Shown: positions 39,109 through 48,786, counted from the stretch's first letter. The stretch: DNA of 64,000 bases from Pseudoalteromonas sp. T1lg23B (GCF_002964665.1 NZ_PQBZ01000034.1:372429-436428), one strand, 5' to 3'. The notes: generated by a model not told the origin, from the letters alone. Numbers and translations are program-made.

Positions 39109-39567
39109 ATGCATAAGATCGTATCATTACCACTATTGAGCCTTTTTCTAATAGGTGCCTGTTCAACAACTGACACAGCGAAGATCCCACCTAAAGAGCA
39201 GGTTAAATACATCGACCTGACCGCCGATGATAATCATAAATTACTTGAAAAGTATTGGGTCTCAAAAATACGAAGAGAACCGATATACCCTATCGATGCC
39301 GCTAAGAAAGGCCTATCAGGTTGTGTAGACTTTATTGTAGGTATCAACAGTAACGGCAAATTAAGCACCTATAAAGTACATCAATCTTACCCTCAAGGGG
39401 TTTTTGATGAGTATGCGCTTGTAGCGCTTTCCAAGTGGCGCTGGGAGGCTGCAGAGAATAATCATGATAAGCAGCCAGTTCTGACCACTATCCAAATGGA
39501 TTTTATGATCCAAGGCTCTACAAACAAAATTGATGCAAACAGTCATTGTGGATATTCACACATATAG
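39109..39567 (+). CDS. Lipoprotein with TonB C-terminal domain
   Basis: A 152-residue lipoprotein (lipobox LIGAC, Cys18) that carries a TonB-type C-terminal domain (REPIYPIDAAKKGLSGCVDFIVGINSNGKL, then VFDEYALVALSKWRWEAA). TonB itself is an inner-membrane protein with a Pro-rich spacer; here a lipid anchor replaces both, so it is not a canonical energy transducer. Two Cys may pair. TAAGGA precedes the ATG. The partner is unknown. Confidence 0.85.
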   Translation: MHKIVSLPLLSLFLIGACSTTDTAKIPPKEQVKYIDLTADDNHKLLEKYWVSKIRREPIYPIDAAKKGLSGCVDFIVGINSNGKLSTYKVHQSYPQGVFDEYALVALSKWRWEAAENNHDKQPVLTTIQMDFMIQGSTNKIDANSHCGYSHI

Positions 39568-39601
39568 CATGCGCTGTTTACTCAAGTGACTGTATTCAAG
39601 T

Positions 39602-39718
39602 TCACCATTGCACGAGGTTTGTTGTAAGTTCAACATTAGCTTCGTCAATGGAGCAAAAATAGTCACAACCTTCTCTAATCTGTCGCACTAGTGTCATGGT
39701 TTGTTCATCTAAGCGCAT
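39602..39718 (-). CDS. Candidate 38-aa protein
   Basis: A minus-strand open frame of 38 codons with coding-like composition (MRLDEQTMTLVRQIREGCDY at its start) lies between two plus-strand genes. No ribosome site is evident, so it may be a leaderless small gene, a fragment or chance. I recognise no family. Confidence 0.3.
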   Translation of the reverse strand: MRLDEQTMTLVRQIREGCDYFCSIDEANVELTTNLVQW

Positions 39719-39753
39719 TAATTTAGATTTTATTACGCTTGAGGCTACGGACC

Positions 39754-40554
39754 ATGACTACAACGTACTACCCGAGTATATGGATCTCGGATGTTCATCT
39801 AGGCTACAAGGATTGCAAAGCCGACTACTTGCTAGATTTCTTGAACAGCACCCGCTGTGATGTACTCTATTTGGTAGGCGATATTGTTGACTTGTGGTCA
39901 ATGAAGCGTCAATTTTATTGGCAACCTTCTCATTATAAAGTGCTTGAGTGTATCCAAGCAAAAGCCGAATCCGGTACCCGTGTGGTTTATATTCCCGGCA
40001 ACCACGATGAAACGTTCCGCAACTATGTAGGTAAAAGTTTGTTTAACGTTGAAGTACACAGAACCTATATCCACACCACCTCTTTGGGTAAGAAGTTTCT
40101 GTTACTACATGGCGACGACTTTGATTCTGCCACCCGCTATAACAAATTAATCAGTATTGCGGGTGACGCAGCTTACGATTTTTTATTGTTTTTAAACCGC
40201 TGGACCAATCGCATACGACGTCTGTATGGTGGCCATTACTGGTCATTAGCATCGTGGCTGAAAAATCGCGTTCACAAGGCACGTGCTGCGATCAATGCAT
40301 TTGAATCTGCAGCGATTCATGAAGCTAAAAAGCAAGGCGTGGATGGTATTATTTGCGGCCATATCCACCAGCCTGCAATCAAAGTTCAAGACGGGATTGT
40401 GTACTGCAATGATGGTGATTGGATAGAGAATTGTACTGCTTTGGTTGAAGATAAAAACGGTCGAATCGAGCTATTGCACTGGTCTGATATTCAACATGTT
40501 GTAAACGTAGTTGAATTAAGTGAAGTTAAGTCTGCTGACCCCAAAGCTGCATAA
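39754..40554 (+). CDS. LpxH-like UDP-2,3-diacylglucosamine diphosphatase family protein
   Basis: A 266-residue calcineurin-type metallophosphoesterase: metal motifs SDVHLG, GDIVDLW, GNHDE, LLHGDDFD and GHIHQP, in that order. This longer branch of the LpxH-like family is common in marine bacteria and is annotated as UDP-2,3-diacylglucosamine diphosphatase, but the lipid A step is inferred. I choose the ATG at 39754, which has GAGG nine bases upstream, over the in-frame TTG at 39739. It is followed by a strong terminator. Confidence 0.85.
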   Translation: MTTTYYPSIWISDVHLGYKDCKADYLLDFLNSTRCDVLYLVGDIVDLWSMKRQFYWQPSHYKVLECIQAKAESGTRVVYIPGNHDETFRNYVGKSLFNVEVHRTYIHTTSLGKKFLLLHGDDFDSATRYNKLISIAGDAAYDFLLFLNRWTNRIRRLYGGHYWSLASWLKNRVHKARAAINAFESAAIHEAKKQGVDGIICGHIHQPAIKVQDGIVYCNDGDWIENCTALVEDKNGRIELLHWSDIQHVVNVVELSEVKSADPKAA

Positions 40555-40562
40555 CCAATTAG

Positions 40563-40592
40563 AAAGCGCAAAACAGACTGTTTTGCGCTTTT
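40563..40592. terminator. Bidirectional terminator
   Basis: Perfect 13-bp arms AAAGCGCAAAACA and TGTTTTGCGCTTT enclose a three-base loop between the LpxH-like gene and natB, which converge. Confidence 0.85.
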
Positions 40593-40597
40593 AGAGC

Positions 40598-41806
40598 CTA
40601 TCTAAACAACACTTCTTCTTTTGAGAACCAGTGTACACAAAACGCTAATAACACGACAGCCAAAGCAATTGACGCGATCACTATCATGCTAAGTAGCCCA
40701 TAATCAACCGTTCCTTTAACGATTTCTTTAATCGCCAACGCGACATTCGTTACTGGGATCACAGCGGTTTTTGCCGTGAGTTCCATATTTGGCATTAAAG
40801 ACACCACGATGGGTAAAAACACCCCCATACTCAATGGGGCCATATAGTTTTGCGCTTCTTTAAAAGTACGAGCATAAATTGAAATCGCTAATACCAAGGA
40901 CGAAAATATCGCAGCAATCGGCACAAGCAACGCAAAAATCAGTAAAAAGTCAGTCCCTGTTACAGTTGAAAATACGGATGTCACCGTGTCTAGCCGTACA
41001 AAGCTTATCGCCACTGACACCCATAACGCCATACTCAGCACAGTTACTGTTGCACAGGCTAAGGAACTCAGTAACACGGTTAGAAACTTACCTAAGACTA
41101 ATTGAGTGCGAGTAACTGGGGTTAACAATAGTGTTTCAAGCGTGCCACGTTCTTTTTCACCTGCGCCTAAATCAATTGCAGGATAACTGGCGCCCATTAA
41201 TACCAGTGGGATCAATAAATAAGGGATCAATGCCCCCAACTTTTCGCCCATGTTTTCACGTTTATCGGCGGTATCAACTTTACTGACTAAAATAGGCTGT
41301 ACAATGGCTTTTTGCTTTTCTTTTTCAACACCTAATGCCGTTAACGTTTGCTCACGCAGGTTATCTGATAATTCATGTGCCAGCGACCGCAATCTTTCAT
41401 AGATGAAATTAATACTTTGCGCATCGTTGAATACCATTTGCCAGTTAGCTTGCTTGCCTTCTATTAACGCTTTTTTCGGATCACTATCTAAGTAAATCCC
41501 GACATCAATGGTGCCATTTCGTACTGCTTGCTTTAATTCTTCAACGGAAGAAAAGCGCTGATCTCCATCATATTTTTTAAAGCTCTTGTGGTAAAACACA
41601 CGCTCAGCGTAGTTTTCTCCATGGTGCTCGTTAACTATGTAATAGGTGTGTACTTTCTGTTGCGCATCTAAGGTCGCTTGCGAACTCATAAAAACAACCA
41701 ATGCCATGATCACCGGAAACACCAACATGGGTAACGCTAAAACGAAGAACAGCGTCTTTTTATCCCTAACCAACTCAAGTAGTTCTTTTTTGAATACCTC
41801 AAACAT
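40598..41806 (-). CDS. ABC exporter permease (NatB-like)
   Basis: A 402-residue ABC-2 type permease with an N-terminal membrane helix (LFFVLALPMLVFPVIMALVVF), a large extracytoplasmic domain and five or so C-terminal helices with the motif AGEKERGTLETLLLTPVTR ahead of them. It resembles NatB of the NatAB sodium exporter. Its start overlaps the end of the ATPase gene by eight bases and has GGAG before the ATG, so the two are one unit. Substrate not readable. Confidence 0.9.
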   Translation of the reverse strand: MFEVFKKELLELVRDKKTLFFVLALPMLVFPVIMALVVFMSSQATLDAQQKVHTYYIVNEHHGENYAERVFYHKSFKKYDGDQRFSSVEELKQAVRNGTIDVGIYLDSDPKKALIEGKQANWQMVFNDAQSINFIYERLRSLAHELSDNLREQTLTALGVEKEKQKAIVQPILVSKVDTADKRENMGEKLGALIPYLLIPLVLMGASYPAIDLGAGEKERGTLETLLLTPVTRTQLVLGKFLTVLLSSLACATVTVLSMALWVSVAISFVRLDTVTSVFSTVTGTDFLLIFALLVPIAAIFSSLVLAISIYARTFKEAQNYMAPLSMGVFLPIVVSLMPNMELTAKTAVIPVTNVALAIKEIVKGTVDYGLLSMIVIASIALAVVLLAFCVHWFSKEEVLFR

Positions 41807-42584
41807 GCCCCACTCCTTGTAACAAATTCAGAAATGCCTGATTGAGCTCCTGGCTTTGGCCTTTAACCTTGAAATTTTCCACGCTGTCGTCAAAACAACT
41901 AACGCCTCTATCAATAACACATACCCTGTCACACAACAGCGCCACCTCATCTAAGTGGTGTGTAGAAAAAATAACGGGCGTACCTTTATTTTTTAACTCG
42001 CGAATAAAGTTGATTACCGTTTGTGTGGTCATAATGTCCAACCCTGTTGTGGGCTCATCTAACACCACCACATCAGGTTGGTGAACAACGGCTCGGGCAA
42101 TGTTCGCCTTTTGTTTCATACCTGTTGATAGATGTTCCGCGCGCTTATTCAAAAATGACCCCATATCAAGCACTTCAAATAACTCGTCACAGCGTGTTTT
42201 TAGTGCGCGACCCCGTAAACCATGAAGCCGAGCGAAGTATTCTATATTTTCTTTAGCGCTTAACCGTCCATATAAACCCGTCGAGCCAGATAGGAAACCG
42301 ATTGATTGTCTACCTATGAGCGGCTTGGCTACAACATCTTGACCATTTATATGGATCTGACCGCTGTCTGGTTTAAGTGCCGTCGAGAGCATACGCAATG
42401 TAGTGGTTTTACCCGCACCATTGGGACCGAGCAAGCCGAGCACTTCTCCTCGGTTACAAGTAAAACTCACATCTTGTACAGAATGAAAATAACCGTCGCG
42501 CTCTCTTTCGTCTGTCGATTTACCCTTTTGTCGATGTGCTTTGGTCAGTTTGAAGCGTTTTTGTAACGCCTTGACTTCTATCAT
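41799..42584 (-). CDS. ABC exporter ATP-binding protein (NatA-like)
   Basis: A 261-residue ATPase with Walker A GPNGAGKTT, signature LSTGMKQKANIARA, Walker B VVVLDEPTTGLD and the H-loop STHHLDE. An extra basic, polar insertion at about 12-32 (KAHRQKGKSTDERERDG) precedes the first strand element that usually follows directly. It pairs with the NatB-like permease. Its start lies 65 bases inside the end of the DUF3025 gene, so all three may be one transcript. Confidence 0.92.
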   Translation of the reverse strand: MIEVKALQKRFKLTKAHRQKGKSTDERERDGYFHSVQDVSFTCNRGEVLGLLGPNGAGKTTTLRMLSTALKPDSGQIHINGQDVVAKPLIGRQSIGFLSGSTGLYGRLSAKENIEYFARLHGLRGRALKTRCDELFEVLDMGSFLNKRAEHLSTGMKQKANIARAVVHQPDVVVLDEPTTGLDIMTTQTVINFIRELKNKGTPVIFSTHHLDEVALLCDRVCVIDRGVSCFDDSVENFKVKGQSQELNQAFLNLLQGVGHV

Positions 42585-43392
42585 GTGTGTTCCTTCGCTT
42601 AGCTCTGAAATAGTCAGTATTGTCGTAAAAATCTGGAGACAGATTATCAGCGAACCAATTTGGTACGCCTAATAAAGGTAAAGGTGATAACTGCGAGTTA
42701 TCATTCAGTGCTCCATGATTTTCTATCATTGCAACTAACTGTGTGTCTAAAAATGTATATTGTGAGCGCAAATCTAGTGCAAAAAACGCGTCATCAACCT
42801 GAACGCATAAAGCTTTTCCCGTCAAACCAATGTATGGTTGAGTCAACATCTCATAATTAGCATGACCGAATATAAAAGCTTTAATTTCTTGATCCCAACT
42901 TGCTCGATGAGTAACAAATGCATCTACCCATTGATGGTTTTTAAGTTGTTTAGCAAACTTGTCATTTGTCATAGCTAACACCACACCACATTCATCAAAC
43001 AGCGTTAATGCGTTTCTGTGTTTACTACGCTGTTTTAAGCCATGTTTGTCGATTTCAACTATATGTTGTTTATTTAACAACGCCTTAGTTTTTGGAAACA
43101 AACACCAGATCATAGCGCCAAACAAGTCATGCCAATTTTGCTCTCTAGTCGGCACTTGCCCTGTTTCGTATATGATTTGCTCGTAGTAACGCGTTTCATC
43201 TTGTAGCTGTGCATCTGGTACAAATTCTAGGGTGTTTCCCTTGCTGTTTTGAATCACAGTCAACGAATTTAACCACGCAAAAGTAGGCCAATTTGTATGT
43301 TCATTTAGTGTGAATATATGGTTTAAGTGCTCAAACGCTCCGCCACTGAGCAATTGTGGGTCGAAGGTTTCAGGCGGCGTAAACTTTTTCAT
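42520..43392 (-). CDS. DUF3025 domain protein
   Basis: A 290-residue soluble protein with the DUF3025 core (TREQNWHDLFGAMIWCLFPKTKALLN, then RNALTLFDECGVVLA and GHANYEMLTQPYIGLTGKA). No function is established. The C-terminal tail is basic and polar and overlaps the natA gene by 65 bases. No good ribosome site precedes the ATG. Confidence 0.87.
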   Translation of the reverse strand: MKKFTPPETFDPQLLSGGAFEHLNHIFTLNEHTNWPTFAWLNSLTVIQNSKGNTLEFVPDAQLQDETRYYEQIIYETGQVPTREQNWHDLFGAMIWCLFPKTKALLNKQHIVEIDKHGLKQRSKHRNALTLFDECGVVLAMTNDKFAKQLKNHQWVDAFVTHRASWDQEIKAFIFGHANYEMLTQPYIGLTGKALCVQVDDAFFALDLRSQYTFLDTQLVAMIENHGALNDNSQLSPLPLLGVPNWFADNLSPDFYDNTDYFRAKRRNTHDRSQGVTKTLQTDQSTSTKG

Positions 43393-43541
43393 TAATAACT
43401 ACATAAAAATTCTTTGTGCCAGTTTACCCCATGTTGCTCCAAGCGCCAACGCCCGATCCTGACAACTATCGCAGTTGCTCGAAAGTTATAGTTTTTTATG
43501 TTTATACTTATGCGTCTTAACTTAATAACAAAAGAACAGCT

Positions 43542-45170
43542 ATGAAATTAAAAATATCTCTCAGCGCTTTGGCTGTTGCGGTGCTTGCTGGATGTGCAAG
43601 TACAACTACTAACACCAACGCTGATGTACAAGCAGCTTATAACAGCATTAATGCTCAGCAACTTGCTCAACATATCAAAACTCTCGCTTCAGACGAATTT
43701 GGTGGCCGTGCGCCGTCTTCGAAAGGTGAAGAGTTGACGTTAGCTTATTTAAGCGATCAATTTAAAGCGTTAGGGTTTCAACCCGGTAACGGTGACAGCT
43801 TCTTTCAAGAAGTCCCTTTAGTTTCTATCGAAGCTGATGCGAACATGACTTTAGATATTGGTGGTAAAGCATACCAGTACAAAACCGACATGGTAATGGG
43901 CACAAGCCGTATCAGTCCACTAGAGTCGATTCAAGATTCAGAATTGGTATTTGTTGGTTATGGCGTAAACGCCCCTGAATACAATTGGAATGATTATGAG
44001 GGCTTAGATGTTAAAGGTAAAACCGTCGTTATGCTGGTTAACGATCCCGGTTTTGCAACCAAAGACCCAAGTATGTTTACCGGTGAAGCGATGACCTACT
44101 ATGGTCGCTGGACCTACAAGTTTGAAGAAGCAAGCCGCCAAGGTGCAGCTGGCGCAATTATAGTTCATGAAACAGCTCCGGCATCTTACCCGTGGAGCGT
44201 GGTTGAAAACTCTTGGAGTGGTGAACAATTTGGTTTCCAAAAAGCCAATAACAACATGGACAGAGTTGCTGTTGAAGGCTGGGTCACGGTAGATGTAGCC
44301 AAAGAGCTATTCACAAAAGCGGGTCTGGACTTTGACACTGCCAAAGCCAATGCGGCAAAAGGTGCTTATCACGTTGATATGGGTGACTTAACAGCCTCTG
44401 TCACCGTTAAAAGTAAAATTAAAACTTCAACGTCTTACAACTTCATCGCCACCCTGCCTGGCAGTGAAAAGCCTGATGAGCACGTGATTTACTCAGCTCA
44501 CTGGGATCACCTAGGAACAGATAAAAATCGTAAAGGCGACCAAATCTACAATGGTGCGCACGATAACGCTACCGGAACTGGCGGTATGATTGAAGTAGCT
44601 GAGGCATTTGCAAAGTTACCAACTCGTCCTGATCGCTCTATTACCTTTTTAGCCGTCACCGCCGAAGAGCAAGGGCTTTTAGGTTCTAAGTTTTATGCTG
44701 CGAACCCAGTTATTCCTGCAAACAAGACCGTTGCCAACATCAATATGGACAGCTTAAACCTATTAGGTAAAGTAAAAGACATTAGTGTTGTCGGTATTGG
44801 TAAATCATCGTTAGATACTATGCTAGCCGATGCGGCAAAACAGCAAGGTCGCGTTGTTTCTGGCGATCCTAAGCCTGCTTCTGGCGGCTACTACCGCTCT
44901 GATCACTTTGCATTTGCCAACATGGGCGTGCCAGCAATGTATGCAGGTGGTGGCACTGAAGCTATTGATGAGCAAACCGCGGATTATCGTAAACGTATGA
45001 GCCTAGTATTACGTGGCTGCTATCACCAACCTTGCGACCGTTACCGCGACGAGTGGGACTTAAGCGGTGCCGTGCAAGATTTGCAGCTGTTCTATCAAGT
45101 TGGTTACGATATTTCACAGCAATCAGATTGGCCTACTTGGAATGCAACCTCAGAGTTCCAACGCAAATAG
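43542..45170 (+). CDS. M28 family zinc aminopeptidase-like lipoprotein
   Basis: A 542-residue lipoprotein (lipobox VLAGC, Cys18) with an inserted PA domain (about 150-270) and an M28 catalytic domain. The two-zinc ligands appear in order: His in SAHWDHLG, Asp in GAHDNATG, the catalytic Glu pair in TAEEQGLLG, Asp in NINMDSLNL and His in CYHQPCD. It should remove N-terminal residues from peptides in the periplasm or at the outer membrane. Its stop codon lies within the Fur-like palindrome ahead of the next gene. Confidence 0.93.
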   Translation: MKLKISLSALAVAVLAGCASTTTNTNADVQAAYNSINAQQLAQHIKTLASDEFGGRAPSSKGEELTLAYLSDQFKALGFQPGNGDSFFQEVPLVSIEADANMTLDIGGKAYQYKTDMVMGTSRISPLESIQDSELVFVGYGVNAPEYNWNDYEGLDVKGKTVVMLVNDPGFATKDPSMFTGEAMTYYGRWTYKFEEASRQGAAGAIIVHETAPASYPWSVVENSWSGEQFGFQKANNNMDRVAVEGWVTVDVAKELFTKAGLDFDTAKANAAKGAYHVDMGDLTASVTVKSKIKTSTSYNFIATLPGSEKPDEHVIYSAHWDHLGTDKNRKGDQIYNGAHDNATGTGGMIEVAEAFAKLPTRPDRSITFLAVTAEEQGLLGSKFYAANPVIPANKTVANINMDSLNLLGKVKDISVVGIGKSSLDTMLADAAKQQGRVVSGDPKPASGGYYRSDHFAFANMGVPAMYAGGGTEAIDEQTADYRKRMSLVLRGCYHQPCDRYRDEWDLSGAVQDLQLFYQVGYDISQQSDWPTWNATSEFQRK

Positions 45171-45201
45171 ATCTAAATGATATTGATTATCATTTAGATC
45201 T
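45169..45201. promoter_or_regulatory. Fur-type operator in a 33-bp palindrome
   Basis: Fourteen-base perfect arms AGATCTAAATGATA and TATCATTTAGATCT flank a five-base centre. The core TGATATTGATTATCA at 45178-45192 differs from the Fur 7-1-7 consensus at one base. It starts on the stop codon of the M28 gene and lies about 40 bases before the metal exporter ATG; no T-run follows, so operator is a better reading than terminator. Fur or the manganese-responsive paralogue Mur could bind. Confidence 0.65.
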
Positions 45202-45211
45202 GAAATATAGT

Positions 45212-45237
45212 GTAACCTAGTTCCGCTACTGGGTTAC
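45212..45237 (+). promoter_or_regulatory. Hairpin just before the exporter start
   Basis: GTAACCTAG and CTGGGTTAC form a stem with one mismatch, ending five bases before the ATG at 45243. The usual ribosome-site position lies in its 3' arm, so it could lower translation until opened. Confidence 0.35.
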
Positions 45238-45242
45238 GCTAT

Positions 45243-46388
45243 ATGTTTTCATCTACTTTAAAGTACAACAATTATTGGCGCTCGCTGGCGCTGCATCAAC
45301 TTTATAACAAACGCTTAATATTGCCATTTCTACTGTTGTGCACGCTCATCTACTCGCCAACAAGTGTAATGGCGATAACAACACTGGCAGATGCTTTCTT
45401 TCAAGTCGCCGTATTTGTTGCTGTGACCTTATATGTCTACCATAAAATCGTTGCTAAGCTTCCCCAACTTGAATTGCAATATTTGCGAGCAAAATCTCCA
45501 GCACTTGAGGTTATATTTGCCTCGATACTCGGCGCATTACCTGGCTGCGGAGGTGCAATTATTGTGGTTACTCAATACACCCAACGTCAGGCCAGCTTTG
45601 GCTCACTGGTTGCGGTATTAACATCAACCATGGGCGACGCCGCTTTTCTTCTGCTGGCGACACGCCCTCTTGACGGTCTGCTGATCATAACCCTTGGCAT
45701 CGCAGTGGGTTTTATCTGTGGTTTAGTCGTCAATACCCTCCCCGAGCCCGAGTTTGCTAGCAAGCAACTTAGCAGCGATTACAAAGCAACATCACACAAA
45801 CAGAATTACTTTCATCGTGTTGCCTATCATATATGGCAACTGATGTTAGCGCCTTGCCTGATAGTGTCGCTATTATTGGCTGCCAACATAGATTTAGGCC
45901 CATTTACACAATTCGCTACGATATTTGGCTGTACTATGGCCTTTTTAGGTACCCTTTGTTGGGCATTTGATAACGCAACGACATCGACTGCTAATGCGCA
46001 AAATTCAGATAGAATAGATACGTTTACCACGGTGATAAAAGACACCCATTTTGTAAGTGTTTGGGTGATCATCAGCTTTATGCTTTATGAGCTAATAACG
46101 ATGAGTATGGGGTTTGAGCTGGCTAATTGGTTCAGCGATTACGCCATCTTAGCCCCTTTGATAGCCGTGTTGATTGGCCTAGTGCCTGGCTGTGGTGCGC
46201 AGATTTTGGTGACCACACTTTACATACAGGGTGTGATCCCATTCAGTGCATTGGCAGGAAACGCGATTTCTAACGATGGCGATGCGCTATTTCCTGCAAT
46301 CGCATTAGCACCAAAAGCTGCGCTGTTAGCGACCTGCTATTCTACGATGCCTGCGTTATTGGTCGCTTATACACTTTATTGGTGGTAA
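45243..46388 (+). CDS. Putative manganese/heavy-metal exporter (ArsP_2-type, 10 TM)
   Basis: A 381-residue polytopic membrane protein with two related halves, each with a conserved loop: GALPGCGGAIIVVTQYT and GLVPGCGAQILVTTLYIQG. This pair is typical of the ArsP_2/putative manganese transporter family. A His/Lys-containing cytoplasmic stretch separates the halves. A Fur-type palindrome lies upstream, which fits metal-dependent expression. Substrate is inferred from family name only. Confidence 0.85.
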   Translation: MFSSTLKYNNYWRSLALHQLYNKRLILPFLLLCTLIYSPTSVMAITTLADAFFQVAVFVAVTLYVYHKIVAKLPQLELQYLRAKSPALEVIFASILGALPGCGGAIIVVTQYTQRQASFGSLVAVLTSTMGDAAFLLLATRPLDGLLIITLGIAVGFICGLVVNTLPEPEFASKQLSSDYKATSHKQNYFHRVAYHIWQLMLAPCLIVSLLLAANIDLGPFTQFATIFGCTMAFLGTLCWAFDNATTSTANAQNSDRIDTFTTVIKDTHFVSVWVIISFMLYELITMSMGFELANWFSDYAILAPLIAVLIGLVPGCGAQILVTTLYIQGVIPFSALAGNAISNDGDALFPAIALAPKAALLATCYSTMPALLVAYTLYWW

Positions 46389-46391
46389 GTT

Positions 46392-46826
46392 TTACCACTC
46401 AAAAATATACGCCATTTTGCTAATGGTTCTAAGCGCCACACCATGCGTGTTACGCTTCGCATAAAGGTGCTGCATTGATTTATCTTTTACTTCGCCAACA
46501 ATGACTTCTTTTACCTGATAGCCCAATGCGCTTGCTGCTGCACTGTAGGCAACAAATTCCCACTTTTTGATGTTGGTATTATCAACGATCACCAGTGGGA
46601 TCCCTTCGCTCAAGCCATTTATAAAACGAGCTAGATTCAGATTATGAAATTGTGGCAGCTTAAACTTTTCGAAATGATACTCGCCTTCATCATTATAAAA
46701 GTAATCATCCGTTGAGCAGATCAAATATTGGCTTTCATCGCCAGCGACTAATTCATCGGCCAGCGTTTGCGCGTAATGTGTCTTACCACATCCGGGTAAG
46801 CCCCTTAAAATAAAAACTTGTTTCAT
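46392..46826 (-). CDS. P-loop kinase-like ATP-binding protein (AAA_33 / N4BP2 type)
   Basis: A 144-residue protein with Walker A GLPGCGKTHYA, the STDDYFY element, a hydrophobic strand ending in VDNTN (Walker B-like) and a C-terminal lid with KRNTHGV. Small polynucleotide kinase-like proteins of this kind include homologues of N4BP2. The substrate may be a nucleic acid end or a small molecule. The ATG at 46826 is preferred to the TTG six bases upstream. It converges on the exporter with a three-base gap. Confidence 0.85.
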   Translation of the reverse strand: MKQVFILRGLPGCGKTHYAQTLADELVAGDESQYLICSTDDYFYNDEGEYHFEKFKLPQFHNLNLARFINGLSEGIPLVIVDNTNIKKWEFVAYSAAASALGYQVKEVIVGEVKDKSMQHLYAKRNTHGVALRTISKMAYIFEW

Positions 46827-47143
46827 CGACAATTAACGTTACCTAAGTCGTGAGAGATCAGCATAAATAAACGCGTATCATGCCACACTTTTAAAATTTA
46901 ATCATGAATTACATGAACAATGTACGTACACCTATATTCATCCAGCATCAGAGTCACTGGAGATTGCTCAAAAAAAGCACAAAATACGCTTTTGAACGAC
47001 CAAACACCCATTAACTTGTAAAAGAGTTGCAATTGAGTGTTTTTTTATTGCTTTATCAAAGGTAAGATACGGCTCACGTGCCTGTATAATTTTTACAGGT
47101 ACAATCGAATAATTATTAGGTAACTTATATCATTGGAGTGAAG
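46827..47143. other. asnS promoter gap
   Basis: This intergenic stretch of about 317 bases lies between divergent genes. No gene is evident. A small inverted repeat CCTGTA/TACAGG at about 47082-47100 overlaps a TATAAT-like -10 element and may be part of the asnS promoter. Confidence 0.45.
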
Positions 47144-48541
47144 ATGAGCCACATAGCGATAACGGAGCTACTCAAGGGCACCGTTGCGGTCGACAGCCAG
47201 GTAACAGTCAAAGGCTGGATCCGTACACGCCGCGATTCAAAAGCAGGTATTTCTTTCTTAGCCGTTCATGACGGTTCTTGTTTTGATCCTATCCAAGCGG
47301 TTGTTCCTAATTCGCTCAATAATTATGATGAAGTTACCCGCTTAACGGCTGGTTGCTCTGTAAAAGTAACAGGCGTGTTAGTACAATCTGAAGGTCAAGG
47401 TCAAGCATTCGAAATTCAAGCTAACTCGGTTGAAGTATTAGGTTGGGTCGAAAATCCAGACACGTATCCTATGGCAGCCAAACGTCATAGCATTGAATAT
47501 TTGCGTGAGCACGCTCACTTACGCCCACGTACTAACGTGATTGGTGCTGTAACGCGTGTACGTAACTGCCTATCTCAGGCAATTCACCGTTTTTTCCACG
47601 AGCAAGGTTATATGTGGATCAGTACACCAATTATCACAGCCAGTGACTGTGAAGGTGCTGGTGAAATGTTCCGTGTTTCTACACTAGATATGAATAACCT
47701 ACCTCGCACAGACAAAGGTGATGTGGATTACAGTGAAGACTTCTTTGGTAAAGAAGCGTTTCTTACCGTATCGGGTCAGCTTAACGGCGAAACATACGCC
47801 AGCGCCATGTCAAAGATTTATACTTTTGGTCCAACTTTCCGTGCAGAAAACTCAAATACTTCACGCCACTTGGCTGAGTTTTGGATGGTTGAGCCAGAAG
47901 TTGCGTTTGCTGATCTTGAAGACATCGCAAAACTTGCTGAAAACATGCTTAAATATGTATTCAAAGCAGTATTGGAAGAGCGCCGTGACGATATGGAGTT
48001 TTTCGCTCAACGTATCGAAAAAACCGCTATTTCACGTTTAGAAGAGTTCGTTGAAAAAGACTTCGCTCAGGTGGATTACACCGATGCTATCGACATTCTT
48101 AAAGGTTGCGGTAAGCAGTTCGAGTTCCCTGTTGAGTGGGGTGTTGACCTTCAATCTGAGCATGAGCGTTACTTAGCAGAAGAACACTTCAAAGCCCCTG
48201 TGGTTATTAAAAACTACCCACGTGACATCAAAGCTTTCTACATGCGTCAAAACGAAGACGGCAAAACCGTCGCTGCGATGGACGTCGTTGCACCGGGTAT
48301 CGGTGAAATCATCGGTGGTTCTCAGCGTGAAGAACGTTTAGACGTGTTAGATGCGCGTTTAGAAGAAATGGGCTTAAATAAAGAAGACTACAGTTGGTAC
48401 CGCGATTTACGTCGATACGGTACAGTACCACATTCAGGGTTTGGTCTTGGTTTTGAGCGCTTAGTTGCCTACGTAACGGGTATGGGTAACGTACGTGACG
48501 TTATCGCTTTCCCACGTACTAAAGGCAGTGCGACTTACTAA
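47144..48541 (+). CDS. asnS: Asparaginyl-tRNA synthetase
   Basis: A class IIb synthetase of 465 residues (E. coli 466) with an N-terminal OB anticodon-binding domain ([19 protein letters not shown]), motif 2 ([21 protein letters not shown]) and motif 3 ([16 protein letters not shown]). The ATG at 47144 has GGAG five bases upstream and is preferred to a GTG six bases before. It ends in a strong terminator. Confidence 0.98.
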   Translation: MSHIAITELLKGTVAVDSQVTVKGWIRTRRDSKAGISFLAVHDGSCFDPIQAVVPNSLNNYDEVTRLTAGCSVKVTGVLVQSEGQGQAFEIQANSVEVLGWVENPDTYPMAAKRHSIEYLREHAHLRPRTNVIGAVTRVRNCLSQAIHRFFHEQGYMWISTPIITASDCEGAGEMFRVSTLDMNNLPRTDKGDVDYSEDFFGKEAFLTVSGQLNGETYASAMSKIYTFGPTFRAENSNTSRHLAEFWMVEPEVAFADLEDIAKLAENMLKYVFKAVLEERRDDMEFFAQRIEKTAISRLEEFVEKDFAQVDYTDAIDILKGCGKQFEFPVEWGVDLQSEHERYLAEEHFKAPVVIKNYPRDIKAFYMRQNEDGKTVAAMDVVAPGIGEIIGGSQREERLDVLDARLEEMGLNKEDYSWYRDLRRYGTVPHSGFGLGFERLVAYVTGMGNVRDVIAFPRTKGSATY

Positions 48542-48560
48542 CGAACTCAGGGTTAAATTA

Positions 48561-48594
48561 AAAAAGAACCAAGGTAATAACCTTGGTTCTTTTT
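48561..48594. terminator. Terminator after asnS
   Basis: Perfect 14-bp arms AAAAAGAACCAAGG and CCTTGGTTCTTTTT enclose a six-base loop. T-runs on both strands. Confidence 0.92.
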
Positions 48595-48786
48595 AGCTCA
48601 ATTTTTAAAATAATTACTGTATTGGCAAGCCTTATAAGTTTAATTACGGCTCGCTTAGTATCAAGTATCTAAATAATTAGCACTGCTTGAATAGCCTATA
48701 AAAGTCATTACTAAAAAGAAGTTAGCTAAATATCCTGACCAGCTCCTCAATCTAGGAGATGGGAATTATCTTCGCCAAGGGTAGTA

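Noticed and set aside
38942..39139. 65-codon AT-rich open frame before the TonB-C lipoprotein
   Set aside because: It overlaps a well-supported start with AAGGA and has the composition of AT-rich noise.
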